From Marthasterias glacialis (taxonomy: Eukaryota > Echinodermata > Asteroidea > Forcipulatida > Asteriidae): a stretch of DNA of 64,000 nt. Every line of letters starts with the position of its first letter. Within the stretch, counting starts at the first letter, position 1. A model generated the notes under the pieces. That model did no database searches and was not told the origin of the DNA. It worked only from the letters and a program-made list of their open reading frames with translations. The stretch spans positions 7,617,226 to 7,681,225 of the forward strand of contig OU452232.1 of the NCBI GenBank assembly GCA_911728455.2. Reading direction: 5' to 3'. The translations under genes and the position numbers were made by a program. This document shows, piece by piece, positions 20,216-32,249 of the stretch.

Positions 20216-21417
20216 AGATCACGTGTTGCGCTCCTTCGCCCACTACATTTCCTCCAGTGACGCCCCATCGCGTATTTTAACACTAATTTATCCGGCATGA
20301 TTCAATCTAAGTCCTCGGTTTCAGTCGGGGATGGTTTTTTACTTGACAGGATAGTCTTTCTACCAAGACTAGATTTCTTACCAGTCCTCAAAACTTCCAG
20401 CATGTATTATGTTCTTCATTTTAAAGTTCTCCTAAATATAGAATCTATCACACAGGCATTTAATTTGTATATCCGTGGCCTCCAGTCCAAAGTATAATTA
20501 AGGCCCATGCAAAGGAATAATACCAATATCCTGTTCCTTTACAGACAAACTTTTTCTAAGTTTAATTAAACTAACCCATTTTGTGATCATCTCACCGTCA
20601 ACGAAGAGAGTACTCAGCGAGCCGCGAGGAAATGAAGTGTGCGGTTCGCAGGGGAATTGGACAAGGGCCGTGCGTTTTCGAATTAAGGACATACATGGGA
20701 AAGGACTGTGAGTTTTCAACATCAGCCCACGACAAAAGAGGGGCACACAACCCTCGAGACCTCGCCGGGGCTTTTGATAATAAGACGGGGGAAACATCGT
20801 CAGTCCCTTGGGGTACAGCTATCTAGGCAGAGTTGACACATGATATCCTGTTTCTAAAATCATTCCATCAAAAGAAAGGATTCCCCTCAAAGAATCAAGG
20901 TGGACGTCTTGAAGACGCCATGGAGTATATATGTATTTCTTTTTTTTTTCATCAATTCATCGTGACAAAAGCAGACAGGGGGGATTATCAATTCCGGTGG
21001 AATGTCTTATAAGACTTTTGATAATCTTCAACGAGATGTTGCTGTTTCATATGGGGTGCAATTAATTCGTATTGGAGAAAAAACAAAGGTTTGAAGCCGA
21101 TGCTACTTCAAGATACCAGCTTAAAGGAAGATCTGTTAAAATCTAGATACTTGAAAGAACTCAATTTTATAAAAAAGACACTTGCTATGAGTATATGGTT
21201 TTACTGCATTAAGATATCGTTAATTCTCAATTTACAACGTGAAATAAATCGGTAACAGTGATTTGAAAATGTAACGGTAACCTTCCAGGGAGTGGCGGTT
21301 GCAACTTTTAAAAAAGTTATTGTCTTTTTGCACTGCGCCAATATGAATGAAACGAGAAACTTAGTATTCCATCAAAGCCCGACAGTCGAACCCCCGCCCC
21401 CTCGGGACCACACCCAA
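20216..21417. other. No feature seen
   Basis: Short open frames only, none with recognisable protein similarity or splice context. A T-run lies at 20939-20950. Confidence 0.4.
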
Positions 21418-21419
21418 GG

Positions 21420-21595
21420 GCCCAATTTCATAGAGCTGCTTAAGCACAAAAAGTAGCGTGTGCACAACAAAATCATGCTTACCAGAAAAAAGTTATCAAC
21501 CAAAATACATGTACAATCTGTGGCTGGTTTCCTGCTTTTTCTTGCTTAGCAGAAAGTTGTTAAGCATACTTTTCTTCTCTATGAAATTGGGCCCA
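21420..21595. mobile_element. Inverted-repeat element ggcccaatttcatagagctg
   Basis: gggcccaatttcatagagctgctt at the left is answered by tctctatgaaattgggccc at the right. The interior has gcttaccag and cttgcttagca as in copies near 15625, 26620, 29480 and 37978. It is non-coding and is the most frequent dispersed family in the window. Confidence 0.78.
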
Positions 21596-21617
21596 GGGTG
21601 AAGCCAAACCTTGGTTA

Positions 21618-21991
21618 CTCTCTTAATGTAAAAGAGTGAAACTATCACTCTCTTGCCCGAGTGATGAATTTTCACTCTTTTTGGAGTGCAATTCATTCTA
21701 GTTTGCTCTTTTAGAGTGAAATTTGAGTGAAGTTCAGTCTGAATCGAGTGAAAAAGAAAATATGTCCACTCTAAAAAGAGTTGTCCCCCATACCACTCTT
21801 TTAAAAGAGCCATATGGCAGACAAGTCTTTTTAGAGTGGAAACATTTTCTTTTTCACTCGATTCAGAGTGAAGTTTACTCAAATTTCACTCTAAAAGATC
21901 AAACTAGAGATAATTGCACTCTAAAACGAGCGAAAATTACACCACCACTCGGGCAAGAGAGTGATGTTTTCACTCTTTTACATTAAGAGAG
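21618..21991. mobile_element. 374-bp near-perfect palindromic element built of GAGTG motifs
   Basis: ctctcttaatgtaaaagagtg at 21618 is matched by cactcttttacattaagagag ending 21991. Pairing continues inward: catcactctcttgcccgagtg, gaatcgagtgaaaaagaaaa and ccactctaaaaagag all have inverted partners, leaving a short centre near 21790-21815. Sub-motifs of the form actctttttagagtg recur. The long frames on both strands mirror each other because of the symmetry. No transposase is present. Confidence 0.85.
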
Positions 21992-22217
21992 ATGTAGTTG
22001 GTTCGAATATGAGGATACCTTGGCTAATGTTTCTGCGCGCATGCGTACATGAGTGGGTTAGTTGCAGTATACGCATAAAGAAAAAGTTTGACACACTATT
22101 CTTTCTGATGTCCACACACACGGAGCATGGATATATTTCAAAAGGAAAGTCTAAATATGACAGGAAATTAAGAAATTACCCAGCTCAATAATGAAATACT
22201 TTCCTGTACACGCTAAA

Positions 22218-22574
22218 CACTCCCGGGTTAAAATTGACCCGGACTCCGGGTCGCAGAGGGCCAGACCCATTTAGGTGTCAAACTGACCCCAAACTGTGTC
22301 AAACTGACCCGAAACTAGTTCAAACTGACCCCAAACTGTGTCAAACTGACCCGAAACTGTGTCAAACTGACCCCAAACTGTGTCAAACTGACCCCAAACT
22401 GTGTCAAACTGACCCCAAACTAGTTCAAACTGACCCCAAACTGTGTCAAACTGACCCCAAACTGTGTCAAACTGACGCACATGCTGAGTCCAAATAAATG
22501 TTTAACCAGTTTCCGGATCGGCCTGACCCAGAAATGGGTCAAGCCCCTTGAATTCTGGATAAACTATGACCCGA
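22218..22574. mobile_element. GACCC-rich element, copy A, with 21-bp array
   Basis: The left end ctcccgggttaaaattgacccgg corresponds to the inverted right end of copy B (41190-41218). The right end cctgacccagaaatgggtcaa corresponds to the inverted left end of copy B (about 40155-40195). The interior is a 21-bp array. No coding potential was seen. Confidence 0.72.
22275..22478. repeat. 21-bp minisatellite, about 10 copies
   Basis: The unit is gtgtcaaactgaccccaaac plus t. Variants have gaaact and agttc for gtgtc. The resulting CQTDPKL peptide repeat is an artefact of period 21. Confidence 0.92.
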
Positions 22575-22795
22575 TAATTTTTTACTTCTAATCAGCTGTA
22601 TTTATATTACATAATTATACCTAAATAGAGCACAGGATAATACCGTGTTTCCGGTGGAAAGGATTTGTTTTAACTTCCTACTTAGACTTCTACTTAGAGT
22701 AGAGAGAAACTGTGGATAAGGTGCCTCAAGACCATTCAACCCCATGATCTGAACATCCAAATGAACAAAAAATAATAATAAGTTGTTGTCTTTGC

Positions 22796-23112
22796 CCTTC
22801 CTTTTCCCACAAATGTCCCCCATTTTAAGTCTGTCTCGATCACTAATTAATTACCATTCCCACCTTTGGTTTTGTCTTTTGTGTTTCCAACCTCTTGCGC
22901 TTAAACCAGACGCTTCTCTTTATCCCCAACCCTTGTCTCTCTCTTCTTTGTTCATCCCTTGCATCTTCTGACTGCTTTCTGCCTTACTCTTTTCACTTTT
23001 GTCCACTAATTGACTGCTTCTGTTACTCCAGTATACTTTTATCTGCTGTTTTGTGTTGTCATTTAGCCTTTCAGAAAGACTCTGCTAGGTCAAAACGAGA
23101 GGCCATAAATAT
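22796..23112 (+). repeat. Dispersed repeat, copy 1 (pyrimidine-rich)
   Basis: It aligns with 46163-46485 for about 310 bases: gtttccaacctcttg, tcccttgcatcttctgactgc, tgcttctgttactccagtata, tgtgttgtcatttagccttt and gaaagactctgct. The end, aaagactctgctaggtcaaaacgagaggcc, has the style of the 3' part of a retroelement. No intact gene is present. Confidence 0.72.
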
Positions 23113-24270
23113 TTTTGTTTGCACTTGATTTATTCGTTAACTCAACTTATATTGACCGGGACGATTATTCATACAAACAAATCACAGTGTTGATGCAAAG
23201 TCCCTTGTAAGTTAAAACAGGTGAATTCCTGAATCCCACAAGAATGACGCAAACACGATTTGTTTTAAATTAAATTCTTCGAAACAACAATAACAGCAAA
23301 CGGAGTGACCCCGGTTTAATCTTGCATGAACCGTGGTTGTAATCCTCAACGTGCACAAAAAAAGTGACAATTGTTCATCCATAAGCTGTAGTACAGAAAC
23401 GTGGCTTTTTAATTAATGTCCACACTCTAAAGTCTCGCTATAGACGTCTTGGTCCTTCGAGAACCTCGTTAAGAGTTACGCAGGAAACACGAGCCATTTG
23501 AGGGGGAAATAAATTGGTTTAATGAAAATTTATACAAACAACGGAACCACGGCTCACTGGTGGCCTGTTAACCGATATCTCCCTAGATTTAGAAATCGTA
23601 GCGTAGCAAAACTAGTTGTCTCCTGGGCAGTTTTGGTGCCTCCCGAAAGAAAGCAACACACGACCTATCTAAATGTCCACAACCTTCATTGCATTGTTGA
23701 TGTAACAATCACGTAACAACAGAGCCTTTGGGAAATCCAAAGGAGAGGCTTTCGGCTCGGGCACCAACCACCCGAAGGGCCTGTTGATTTTTGTTTTAAT
23801 TTGTTTCACGTGAAACAAATGAAGGAAAGAGGAAAAAAGTGTTTAACAAAATGAGACTTAACAGCATCCAAGACGGTTGGTTCACCCCCAAAACAATCTT
23901 TTCCGTGTTAGCGATTTAGTTTGTGCTTTAGTTGAAGCACACCCCACCCCCACCCCGGCAGTTAGAAGGCAGAATTTTGATCCCAGTTCCCTGTATTCCT
24001 GGGTGTGACACTGTGCAGAAAGTACACATGTCGTGTGGAAGGTTTAATTTATGTCTGGTACAACGCCTTGAACGGTCACAAATTAATGCTCAATTTTGAG
24101 TTCCTCTGACTAAATGTCCAATGTTGCTACGTCACATGGTTAGGGAAAGCTTTTTTCACCGTCACATGGAGACCAGCGAAGACTGGTATCCTTGGGAACT
24201 GGGCATGTCTGTTTGTCATCTCCATTGAGTAAAAATAATAAGCAATTTAAGAAATAACAACACTCCTTCA
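23113..24270. other. No feature seen
   Basis: Mixed-composition sequence without supported genes. A perfect short palindrome, ttgtttcacgtgaaacaa, lies near 23801-23818. Confidence 0.4.
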
Positions 24271-24274
24271 AAAG

Positions 24275-24745
24275 GTTGGGGAAGAAAAGAAAACAAAGAT
24301 ACAAGAAAACAAACAAATAAAGAAAGAAAGAAATACACAAGTAAAGAATAAAGAAAACAGAAATGAAGAAATCATCAAAAATAGAAATAAAGAAAAAAGA
24401 CATCAAGATATAATAAGAATATATATAAGAAACACAAAATATACAAATAACGAAATACATAAACTAACACTTTAACAAATAAAGAAATAAGAGATAAAGA
24501 CACAAACACAGAAATATACACACTCTGAAATACAAAAGTATATAAATAAATAAAGAAATAAAGAAAATAGAGAAATACAGAAACATAGGCATAGAGGAAA
24601 AACGGACACACAGAAGCAAACAACGAAACAATTCAGATATAATGACATACAGAAACAAAGAAATCAAGATAATAAAGAAATATACAGAAACAGATCAATC
24701 AAGAGATAAACAAATAAAGAACTTTAGAAGCACTGAAAATAAAGA
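24275..24745. repeat. A-rich degenerate repeat of agaaata/aagaaa units
   Basis: Purine-rich low-complexity DNA (agaaataaagaaat variants) for about 470 bases. The long minus-strand frames rich in Phe, Leu, Tyr and Ser come from this composition and are not genes. Confidence 0.8.
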
Positions 24746-24749
24746 CATT

Positions 24750-25710
24750 AAAAACACTGTTTGGTTGCCTGTGGGCAGGACGTCACTTGAACCATGTTCT
24801 GCCTCATGTTCTTCGAGCAGGTCAGACCACGGCTCCATATACTACTCAAATGGGGGACACGCTCATTCACTTAACCTTACTATTTTTACAGATTCGCGTA
24901 CACTTTATATTTCTATTGTACGTTTCTTCATCCAGGTCATTGTGACATTCCTATATAAAGTCCACTTTATATTTTCTCTTTTAACTATTTATGTAATCAA
25001 TTTGTACTTTTTGCACTGACCGACTGAATAGGGCCAAATGATGGGGCCCATCAAGCTCATGATAGTGACTAGCATTTTCAGAAGTTGTATGCCTATAAAA
25101 GAGCTAAACACCTAAAGAAGTATTTACAAACAAAGCACAAAGAAACACAGAAGTTTCCCCATTCACAATTAACGTATTTCAAGTCCGGCCAATTCCCCAA
25201 ATCATGCTTCGTAACGTGGGTTTGGAGGGTGCAGCTTCGACACCCCCCCCCCCCCCAACCCATAGACCTTTCGCATGCCACATCAACATTTTGCGAATAC
25301 AATAATGCCTACTATTTCAAACTATCAACACCAAGCCCATTATAGAAAATCGGTTATGCATTACATAATTACATCACACTAGTAATAGTAATCAAGAAAA
25401 GGATTGCTCCTGACGATGTGACAAAGCAACACCATTATGTAGTCCGGGGAATTTAAACTGAGCATTCACTTGTGACCGACCCAGCTTTGTATCAGACATC
25501 ATTCAAATCTAACTCACAAATGGGTTACCGTATGAAACCTAGGGGTGATACGATCTTCACACAGTGTCAAAAAGTTCAACAAATTCACACATCAGAGAGT
25601 GAGACCTTCTTAAGTCTTAGAATAATATTCTAATTACGTTTGCAATCCGAAGTGTTGTCTGTCGTATAATATATAAATAAAGCTCTCTATCCCCTGAATT
25701 CAGAAATGCA
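24750..25710. other. No gene seen
   Basis: A C-run of 16 lies at about 25241-25256. Remaining open frames are short and unrelated to known proteins. Confidence 0.4.
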
Positions 25711-25734
25711 GCTATGTATGGTCTCGTTGTGGGC

Positions 25735-26400
25735 GTTCAAATAATAATGGTGGCTTTAAACTTACGTAAATATAATCTAATTTACGAAAATAATGTGCAA
25801 TTAAGCACAAATCGTAACATTATACGCCAATATTTGGACAAATATTCACGACTTTGGCCCAAGTGTTACTTTGGAAGTGTGGTGAGTATTTACATACACT
25901 GTACATGTTTACGTGAATATTTACGTTAATACTGGCGTATAAATTCACGATTTGTACCCCATGTCGCAAATATTTACGCCAATATTATATTGGCATATAC
26001 ATTAGCGAATAAATTCACGACTGTTGTAAACTCTCTCATGTGCACTTTTTCCAGCAACTTGGGAGTCCTTTAACCACATGTTAAGTCTGGCAAGCGCGTG
26101 CTACAAGAAGCGTGGAGATTATTAGAACTGAAAGGAAATACATTGAACACAATACTAACACAGTGTGCTGGCCTACCTAGGTTGCTTAAAAAAACATAAA
26201 TATTTACGAGAATATTTACAAAAATTTTCACGTAAATATTATATAACATTCACGTAATCATTTATGTAAATATTCACGTAAATATTACATAAATAGTCAC
26301 AACACGGGCAAAATCGTAAGTTTATACGCCAATATTGGTGTACACATTTGCGACTTCGGCCAAAGTCGTGAATATTGCAAGTGTAAATTTAGTGCGATGT
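25735..26400. repeat. Cluster of acgtaaatattcacg palindromic motifs
   Basis: tttacgtgaatatttacgtt, cgtaaatattcacgt, caaatatttacgcc and similar motifs recur in both orientations in two blocks, 25765-26025 and 26195-26395. The blocks flank a normal-composition segment. tattggcgtat/atacgccaatatt variants add a second palindrome. No coding potential was seen. Confidence 0.65.
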
Positions 26401-26594
26401 CCCTTAAAAAGCCACCACATTCAAACGTGCTTATTTCAACTCTAAAAAAACGAAATAAGAAACGAGTATTTGGGGACAGTTCCCTGCTAATGGAAGAGCA
26501 GTATTCACATACATGCATTTCTTTTGGCGCTGGTATCAAGTTGTGAAAAAGTAAACTAAATTATTATCAATAATCACATAAGATTACGTACTAA

Positions 26595-26665
26595 GCGTGA
26601 AGTAGGGAAATTTGGTTGGTAACTGCTAAGCAAAGCATGATAACGCTAAGCAGCTCATGGATTCT
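26595..26665. mobile_element. Fragment of the aagcac element
   Basis: ggttggtaactgctaagcaaagcatgataacgctaagcagctcatgg resembles the interior and right end of the element at 21420-21595. It is short and diverged. Confidence 0.4.
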
Positions 26666-27289
26666 AGTATTAAAGTCATCATAAAGAGTGGTTCGGCATT
26701 TTTCAATGACAGAAATCTCGTCATTAATTTTGGGCTAATAACCGGAAAGTGCAAAGGTCCGGACGAGAATGTGATAAGCGCATCCGTCACTTTGTCATTT
26801 CCAAGTTCTCAATCAATAAACCCCTGATTCCATTTCGCTATTGGAGAGAACTCAGTCAAATAACAGACTGGGGAAAAAACTAAATGATTGACTCCAAATC
26901 CCCGGACATACTTTTCATTTCGGTGAAATCGGCTGAAATGATTGGCAGTAATTCCCTAGAAATCGATCGACTCTACAGGGACGGAGATATCAGCAAAAAG
27001 TTCTCGCAGCCATTGCCTGAAACAACTGAGAGCCACTCAATTGATCCTGACGTTGTTGGTTAATCACCGAGATTAAAGTCATGTGAACAAATCCACCTCA
27101 AAGGCATCCAACCTTTATTAGTAAAAAAAATAACTATCTACTGTAGCTTACTTTTCATAATAATTTGATATCAATACAAATTGTCAGGAGAAAATGTAAT
27201 TGTCTGGAAATACTGCCGCCATACGCAAGAAAAAGTCCACAGAAATCGGGACGGGGGATTTAGCAGACACGAAGCACATGAACTGAGTT

Positions 27290-27412
27290 TGAATGGAGGA
27301 CAAAATGGGTTGGACATTAGGCCCTATAGAGTGGTTGGACGTAATGGTTTTTGACATTATTGGTCGGACATGATGGTTTGTCGACAACAATGGGTCGGAC
27401 ATGATGGTCCTA
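27290..27412 (-). repeat. Inverted relative of the 31-bp GTCCGAC array
   Basis: Motifs ggttggacattag, ggttggacgtaatgg, ggtcggacatgatgg and gggtcggacatgatgg are reverse complements of the ccattatgtccgac units at 36659-37050. About five units are degenerate. Confidence 0.7.
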
Positions 27413-27414
27413 AA

Positions 27415-28715
27415 AGGTATGTTTATGAATTTAATTTATATTACCCTAGAGAAGGGTTAATGTGCCTTATTCGATGTTAATATGAAATTATAATAAGCAC
27501 TTTCTGTAGCTAATAAACACCATGACTTATTGAGATCGACCCTTAACCTCGTACTGTTGAACAAAATCATTTCGTTCCTGGTATAAAGAACACAAAATTG
27601 CATGCAGCTTGATCTACTATTTGAACGTACAGGCTTGTAAAAGGGTAGTATCTTCCTCACAAATTAACCTTTTTAAACTTAACGATGAAATGTGAAATTT
27701 CCTATGACAAGACATGGATACATTTCTGACATTTTGTGGCAGTCTGGCTTTCTTGGGGATGTTTGTCAACGGAATGTTTCACATTGCAGCATTTCCACAG
27801 ATTGTTTGTCATGTAATCATGTTACATGACATCTGTATTGGCGCCTCATACCAAGAACAGCTCGGTATCCCAATTCGCTCTGATGACCCTGGCTGACCCT
27901 CAGCCTGGATCTGTGGAAATTCCTATAAGGAGGTCTTCACCGGTCAGAACCGGTTGATGATGCACTCCCGAGAGAACAGAACTTGGGGTGAGGATTTTTG
28001 ATTTGCTGCCGATTGAAAAATGCTGCCTGCAATGATGACAGATGAGTACATTGATTTGGTATTAATCAAGATACAGTTAGAATTCTGACGCATGGTTGTC
28101 AGGTAAATGTCTGATGGTTATTTTAATTAGAATGGGCTTACGAGGAAAAAGTTTTTTTTTTTTTTACATTTGATTCAAAATGTTGACACCTTTCTTTTTC
28201 GAATTAATTTGACTGTGCGGGGTTGGGAGTTTTGAATTTACGACTTATTTTTCAATTTTGTTTTATTACAAGTTGTGTTTATTTTTTGGGAAAAAATATT
28301 GACTTTGGGCTAGAATGAAAAATTACTGCATTTTGATAGAAATGTATGCCCATCCTGTTTGACTCGTTCATATGCATTTTTATCTAGGTAAAACATAAAG
28401 TAAAATTTTAAGAAAAATTATAAAAAAAACTCGTTGACAGAATAAAGCTTTATTCTTCCTTGTAAAATTGGGCTATGTCCTCTTTTACAGCAAGGAATTT
28501 CTACCGTCTATCCATCAATGTTGCCCCGTGCCCAACTGTCAGTGACCCGTGCCATCCCCCTCGCAAATTACCCTCAATGGAATGATCATTAACTACATTC
28601 CACGAACATCGCACTGTTACCTGACTTACCTTTCGGAATGCTATACTACCATACAGGAGGAAGTTAGGAAATATCACAGCGTATAATGGCCGACAGTTCC
28701 AGTGCACTGGATTCA
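27415..28715. other. No supported gene
   Basis: A 60-codon plus-strand frame at 27714-27896 (ATG start, hydrophobic first half) has no splice or homology support. A minus-strand donor-like site (ccgaaag|gtaagtcag) lies near 28631 and resembles the one at 20113. Long T-runs occur near 28150. Confidence 0.3.
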
Positions 28716-28734
28716 ATTTCTAGTGGCTAAAAGT

Positions 28735-28965
28735 CACCAGGGTGTGGGTTCGAAACCCGGTCTTGACACTTGTGTCCTTGAGCAAGACACTTAACTATGA
28801 TTGCTTCTCTTCACCCAGGAGTAAATGGGTACCTGTGGGGCGGAGATGGTTCTTGTGATTGATTGAGCTTGCGCTGCAAGCTGTTGACTCCCCAGGGAGC
28901 TGAGATGTTCTAAGAAATGAAATTAATGGCCCAGTGACCGGGATAATTATACCCATGTGCCTAAA
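28735..28965 (+). mobile_element. tRNA-derived SINE 1
   Basis: A B-box-like gggttcgaaacccg is followed by cttgtgtccttgagcaagac and actt, a core shared base for base with 54168-54192. Then come a diverged body (atgggtacctgtggggcgg) and ttaatggcccagtgaccggg. It has the form of a SINE with a tRNA-like head, not a functional tRNA. Confidence 0.75.
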
Positions 28966-29394
28966 GCGTCAAAATGGGCGGATCTGGTGCTATTATAAGT
29001 TTCCATTAATGTTATTGTTTCACGCCTGCAGCAGGTAAAGCGAAGACTTAATTTCATTGAAATCCTTACGTGGTGTGACACAGAAAATTGTGTTTAGGAT
29101 TATTTTATGCACACAAGCTGCAGCTCTCCTGTGCATTTTTAAAGAGAAATTTAATATTGTCAGCCTGTATTGTCAGAAGGGAAAAGTTTCCAAATTTATA
29201 AATTTGAATGGCTTTTATTCAAAAATACACTCCGTTGTTTAAAGGTTTAGGTGTGGCTGTTTTTTATTTATTTATTTATTATTGTTATAATTTTTTAATC
29301 ATATTATTGACAAGCTTTTTAACCATATTATTTCATTTTACACAATGACCAATGCTATTATTATTATAATACCAATATGAGGCACACATAGGGA

Positions 29395-29572
29395 CCAACT
29401 TCAAAAAGCTGGTCAGCACAAAATTCTCGCTTAGGTAGCAGGTTACTATTCAAAATGTAGTGTAGTTGTGATACCTTTGATGGGATGGTCGCCCTGCTAA
29501 TTGTTTCACTCAACAAAGAAACTTGCTAAGCACAACAGTTCTGCTTAACAATGTTATGAATCTAGGCCAAGG
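29395..29572. mobile_element. Diverged aagcac element copy
   Basis: aaaaagctggtcagcacaaaattctcgctta ... aaacttgctaagcacaacagttctgcttaacaatg resembles inverted halves of the 21420 family. The termini are not preserved. Confidence 0.4.
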
Positions 29573-30500
29573 TTATTTTGTTTGGAGGAAGCTCGGGAAG
29601 GAAGATGTATACCCAGCGGGGGAAGGGGTGGGGTGTGATTCTCACGCTGTGCTAGGAGGCACGGAGTTATACAAAGCTCCACGGATTAGGTTACATGAAG
29701 ATTTCGAATTACCGAGTCATTATTTAAGGAACTAATTCAAAAGTGGAAGTGTTTCCGTTTGAGTAGCTTTGGGTTTAGGCTTTGGGGTCTGAAGCGTTTC
29801 TGTTCTTCAGCTTTCCACGTTAAATCTATTTGAATTCGATTACTTGGAGGATCAACCACGCGAAAGGGACCGTTGATTAACAGGTAAACCCAACCTCAAT
29901 GACGTGTATGCAGCAAGTGCGGCCATTGTTTTCCTCTGACTCAAATGAACATAACCCGAACCGAGGTTGAAATCGTGGAAAAAATAGTCTTTATACCCCT
30001 ATTTCATGTCAGAACTTGTTTTTGATATTTCATATTGGAAAATGCCAAATAAAAGTTCGGCAGCCAGTGATTTATTGGCTTTCTGTCAACTACAACATGT
30101 AAAAATGTACCACCTCGATAGGTATTTAAAAATAGCATTGTGTTAGTACAGAGCTCCGGAAACGCCATCAGACCTGGTGAGATCCCGAGAGAATAATGCC
30201 ATTCAGTCAAAAAGATGACAACTCTTTACATTGTTTCGGGAATTTGAAGTCCCACTTTCAAGATCTCAACAGTCCGATGGCTCTTCCAGATCTTCTGGTT
30301 ATTCGGGCAAATAACATCGATTTTAAATTAATGGTACAAGGTGAGTGTCATTATAGCCAGGATTGTTTTGAAAAAGGCGCCTTTTTAGTTTTTCCACTTT
30401 TTAAAGCACCAGCTCAACATTGGTAAACCGACAGTAAATGCGTCCATTCTTTGCACAAATCGAGATATTTGTAATAAAACCAAACTGTGAAAATGTCAGC
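29573..30500. other. No feature seen
   Basis: No gene or structured repeat was recognised. Frames are short and context-free. Confidence 0.4.
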
Positions 30501-30504
30501 TTGT

Positions 30505-30652
30505 AACGTACACGATAAGTTTGAACTTTTCGTGTACGTACACGATAAGTCCAAACTTGTGCACGTACACGACATTTATCGTGTACGTACATAATAACTT
30601 ATCGTGTATGTACACGATGAGAGAGTTTTTTATACACGTGGTGGCAATTCGC
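30505..30652. repeat. Palindrome cluster cgtgtacgtacacg, copy 1
   Basis: Four to five palindromes of the form ttatcgtgtacgtacacgat, spaced by aagtttgaact-like linkers, end in cgtggtggcaattcgcttccgtag, the right terminus of the element at 32676-32953. A left terminus is not seen, so this copy is truncated. Confidence 0.7.
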
Positions 30653-30654
30653 TT

Positions 30655-31560
30655 CCGTAGTTTGGTGCTAAATTTACATTTTTTAATTGGTTCGGTCTAT
30701 TTAATGATTTGATATCCTGAAATTATATTCAGTCATATCAATACGATTTTATATCACAAAACAAAATTAATGTATGCCAATTAAAAAGACAACGAATCAA
30801 ATTAACTAGGTACAATCGCTCAAATCATTATGCAGCGATCCAGACGGGAATACACAAATAGTTTAAGGATAAAGTGTTGATTCCATAAAAGACGAATGGT
30901 TTCCATGAGGCCACAGAGGAACCTTTGCCTGTGGACCAGAACCCAGAGTTATAATGTAACGTCACAGCCGCTATGCCGTTACAGGTTTACCGGATAATTC
31001 ATTCTTAACTGCATGCGATTTATCACAAGCACTGAACAAATTATCCGGTATGAACACGCGCCTGGCTTTCCCTTCATTGCCGAACGGTGTTTTATTATTA
31101 AACGATGCTGATGGATTACTTCATTAATCAAGCGCGATTCGTCTCTGTACGGGGAGCCGGAGACTCACACAGATGGCATACCGTAGAACGAAGCGTTCCA
31201 CGGCATAAAGTCTTTGTAAAAGCAGCGGGCATCAAACCGGGCTAAGAATGTAAATCAATCGTTCACGCCTGATGTTAAATTTGATTTAGAGGGGAATTAT
31301 TCAAAATCCCAGAGCGATTGCGGTTAATCGCGTACATGACTGAGTTCTGTACACGTCTTCCATGAATCAAGTTTATTATACCAGCTCATATTTAACATAA
31401 TCTCAATTCAGTTGTGTTGAGGGAAATACTGGTTTCATTTTAAAGGTGATGCGTCAACGGGCATGATTAAAACGATTTTGGATCTAAAGTACTGAAGCTA
31501 GGGGGCGCCGCTTCCCCCCCTTTTTTTTTGGGGGGGGGGTAAATTGACTAAGGTATTATT
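30655..31560. other. No gene seen
   Basis: Mixed sequence. A C-run then T- and G-runs lie at 31514-31540. Confidence 0.4.
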
Positions 31561-31599
31561 TATGTGTTGGGTGGGTTGGTGTAGGTTGTGTGTATCATG

Positions 31600-31885
31600 T
31601 GGGGGATGTCTTCCGTTGATACGGAAGACTTAAAGGGATCTGGGTATTTTTTACCGAGTGGGAACATCCTTGCTTTGCTTTCGTGTACAAAACCAATGGG
31701 GGTGTCGCTAATAAAATAATTCCAAACAACGAGAGAGCTGGGTTTTGAAGGGTTTGGAAGTCACCACCTATCGAAACAAGTTTTGTAGGCACTCGAGAAC
31801 AAAAACCTAAAACAAAACCCCCAAAATGTTGGCAATTTTTGAATTTGTTGCAGAGGGCCATCTTGGATTTCAAAATGGCCGCCAT
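31600..31885. repeat. Dispersed repeat with gtacaaaaccaatgggg and aatggccgcc
   Basis: tgtacaaaaccaatgggg is followed by a gtcgctaa block that recurs at 37558-37583. The right end carries ggccatcttgg and aaaatggccgcc as at 19600. It includes a small inverted pair tcttccgttgatacggaaga at 31608-31627. Confidence 0.5.
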
Positions 31886-32249
31886 TCATCTGTCTGGTTT
31901 CTGGATATTGGATATGTTGACAGAATAATTGTTTGGTTCATTATTAATTATACTTTTTCTTTTACATGATTGACATTTGGAAGTCATCTAAAAGTACTGC
32001 TTAAATCGTTACATTAATCTGAAAAGTCCATCAGTTTCAAAAGTGTTATTTTTTATATATTTGCAAAAGTTCGAGAGGTCATGCTTCTAGTCATAGTGCC
32101 ATCACATAAATCCCCTTCAAAAATATGTGGTTCTGGTGATGGGTTTTCTTTAGTGTCACTGTTTCAGGTTGTAGCTCAGTGGCTTGTTTCATTTTAATGA
32201 CCCGCCACCTAGCAGCAGCTATGCTTGATAGGTCTGTATTAGGAAGGTA

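Noticed and set aside
21496-21986. Two frames of 87-128 codons with nearly the same peptide on opposite strands
   Set aside because: The similarity results from the palindrome at 21618-21991.
24140-24667. Hydrophobic minus-strand frames (Phe/Leu/Tyr-rich) that look like membrane proteins
   Set aside because: Translation of A-rich low-complexity DNA.
28735-28800. Possible tRNA gene with B box gggttcgaaacc
   Set aside because: No acceptor-stem pairing or A box of proper spacing; the core and body identify a SINE.
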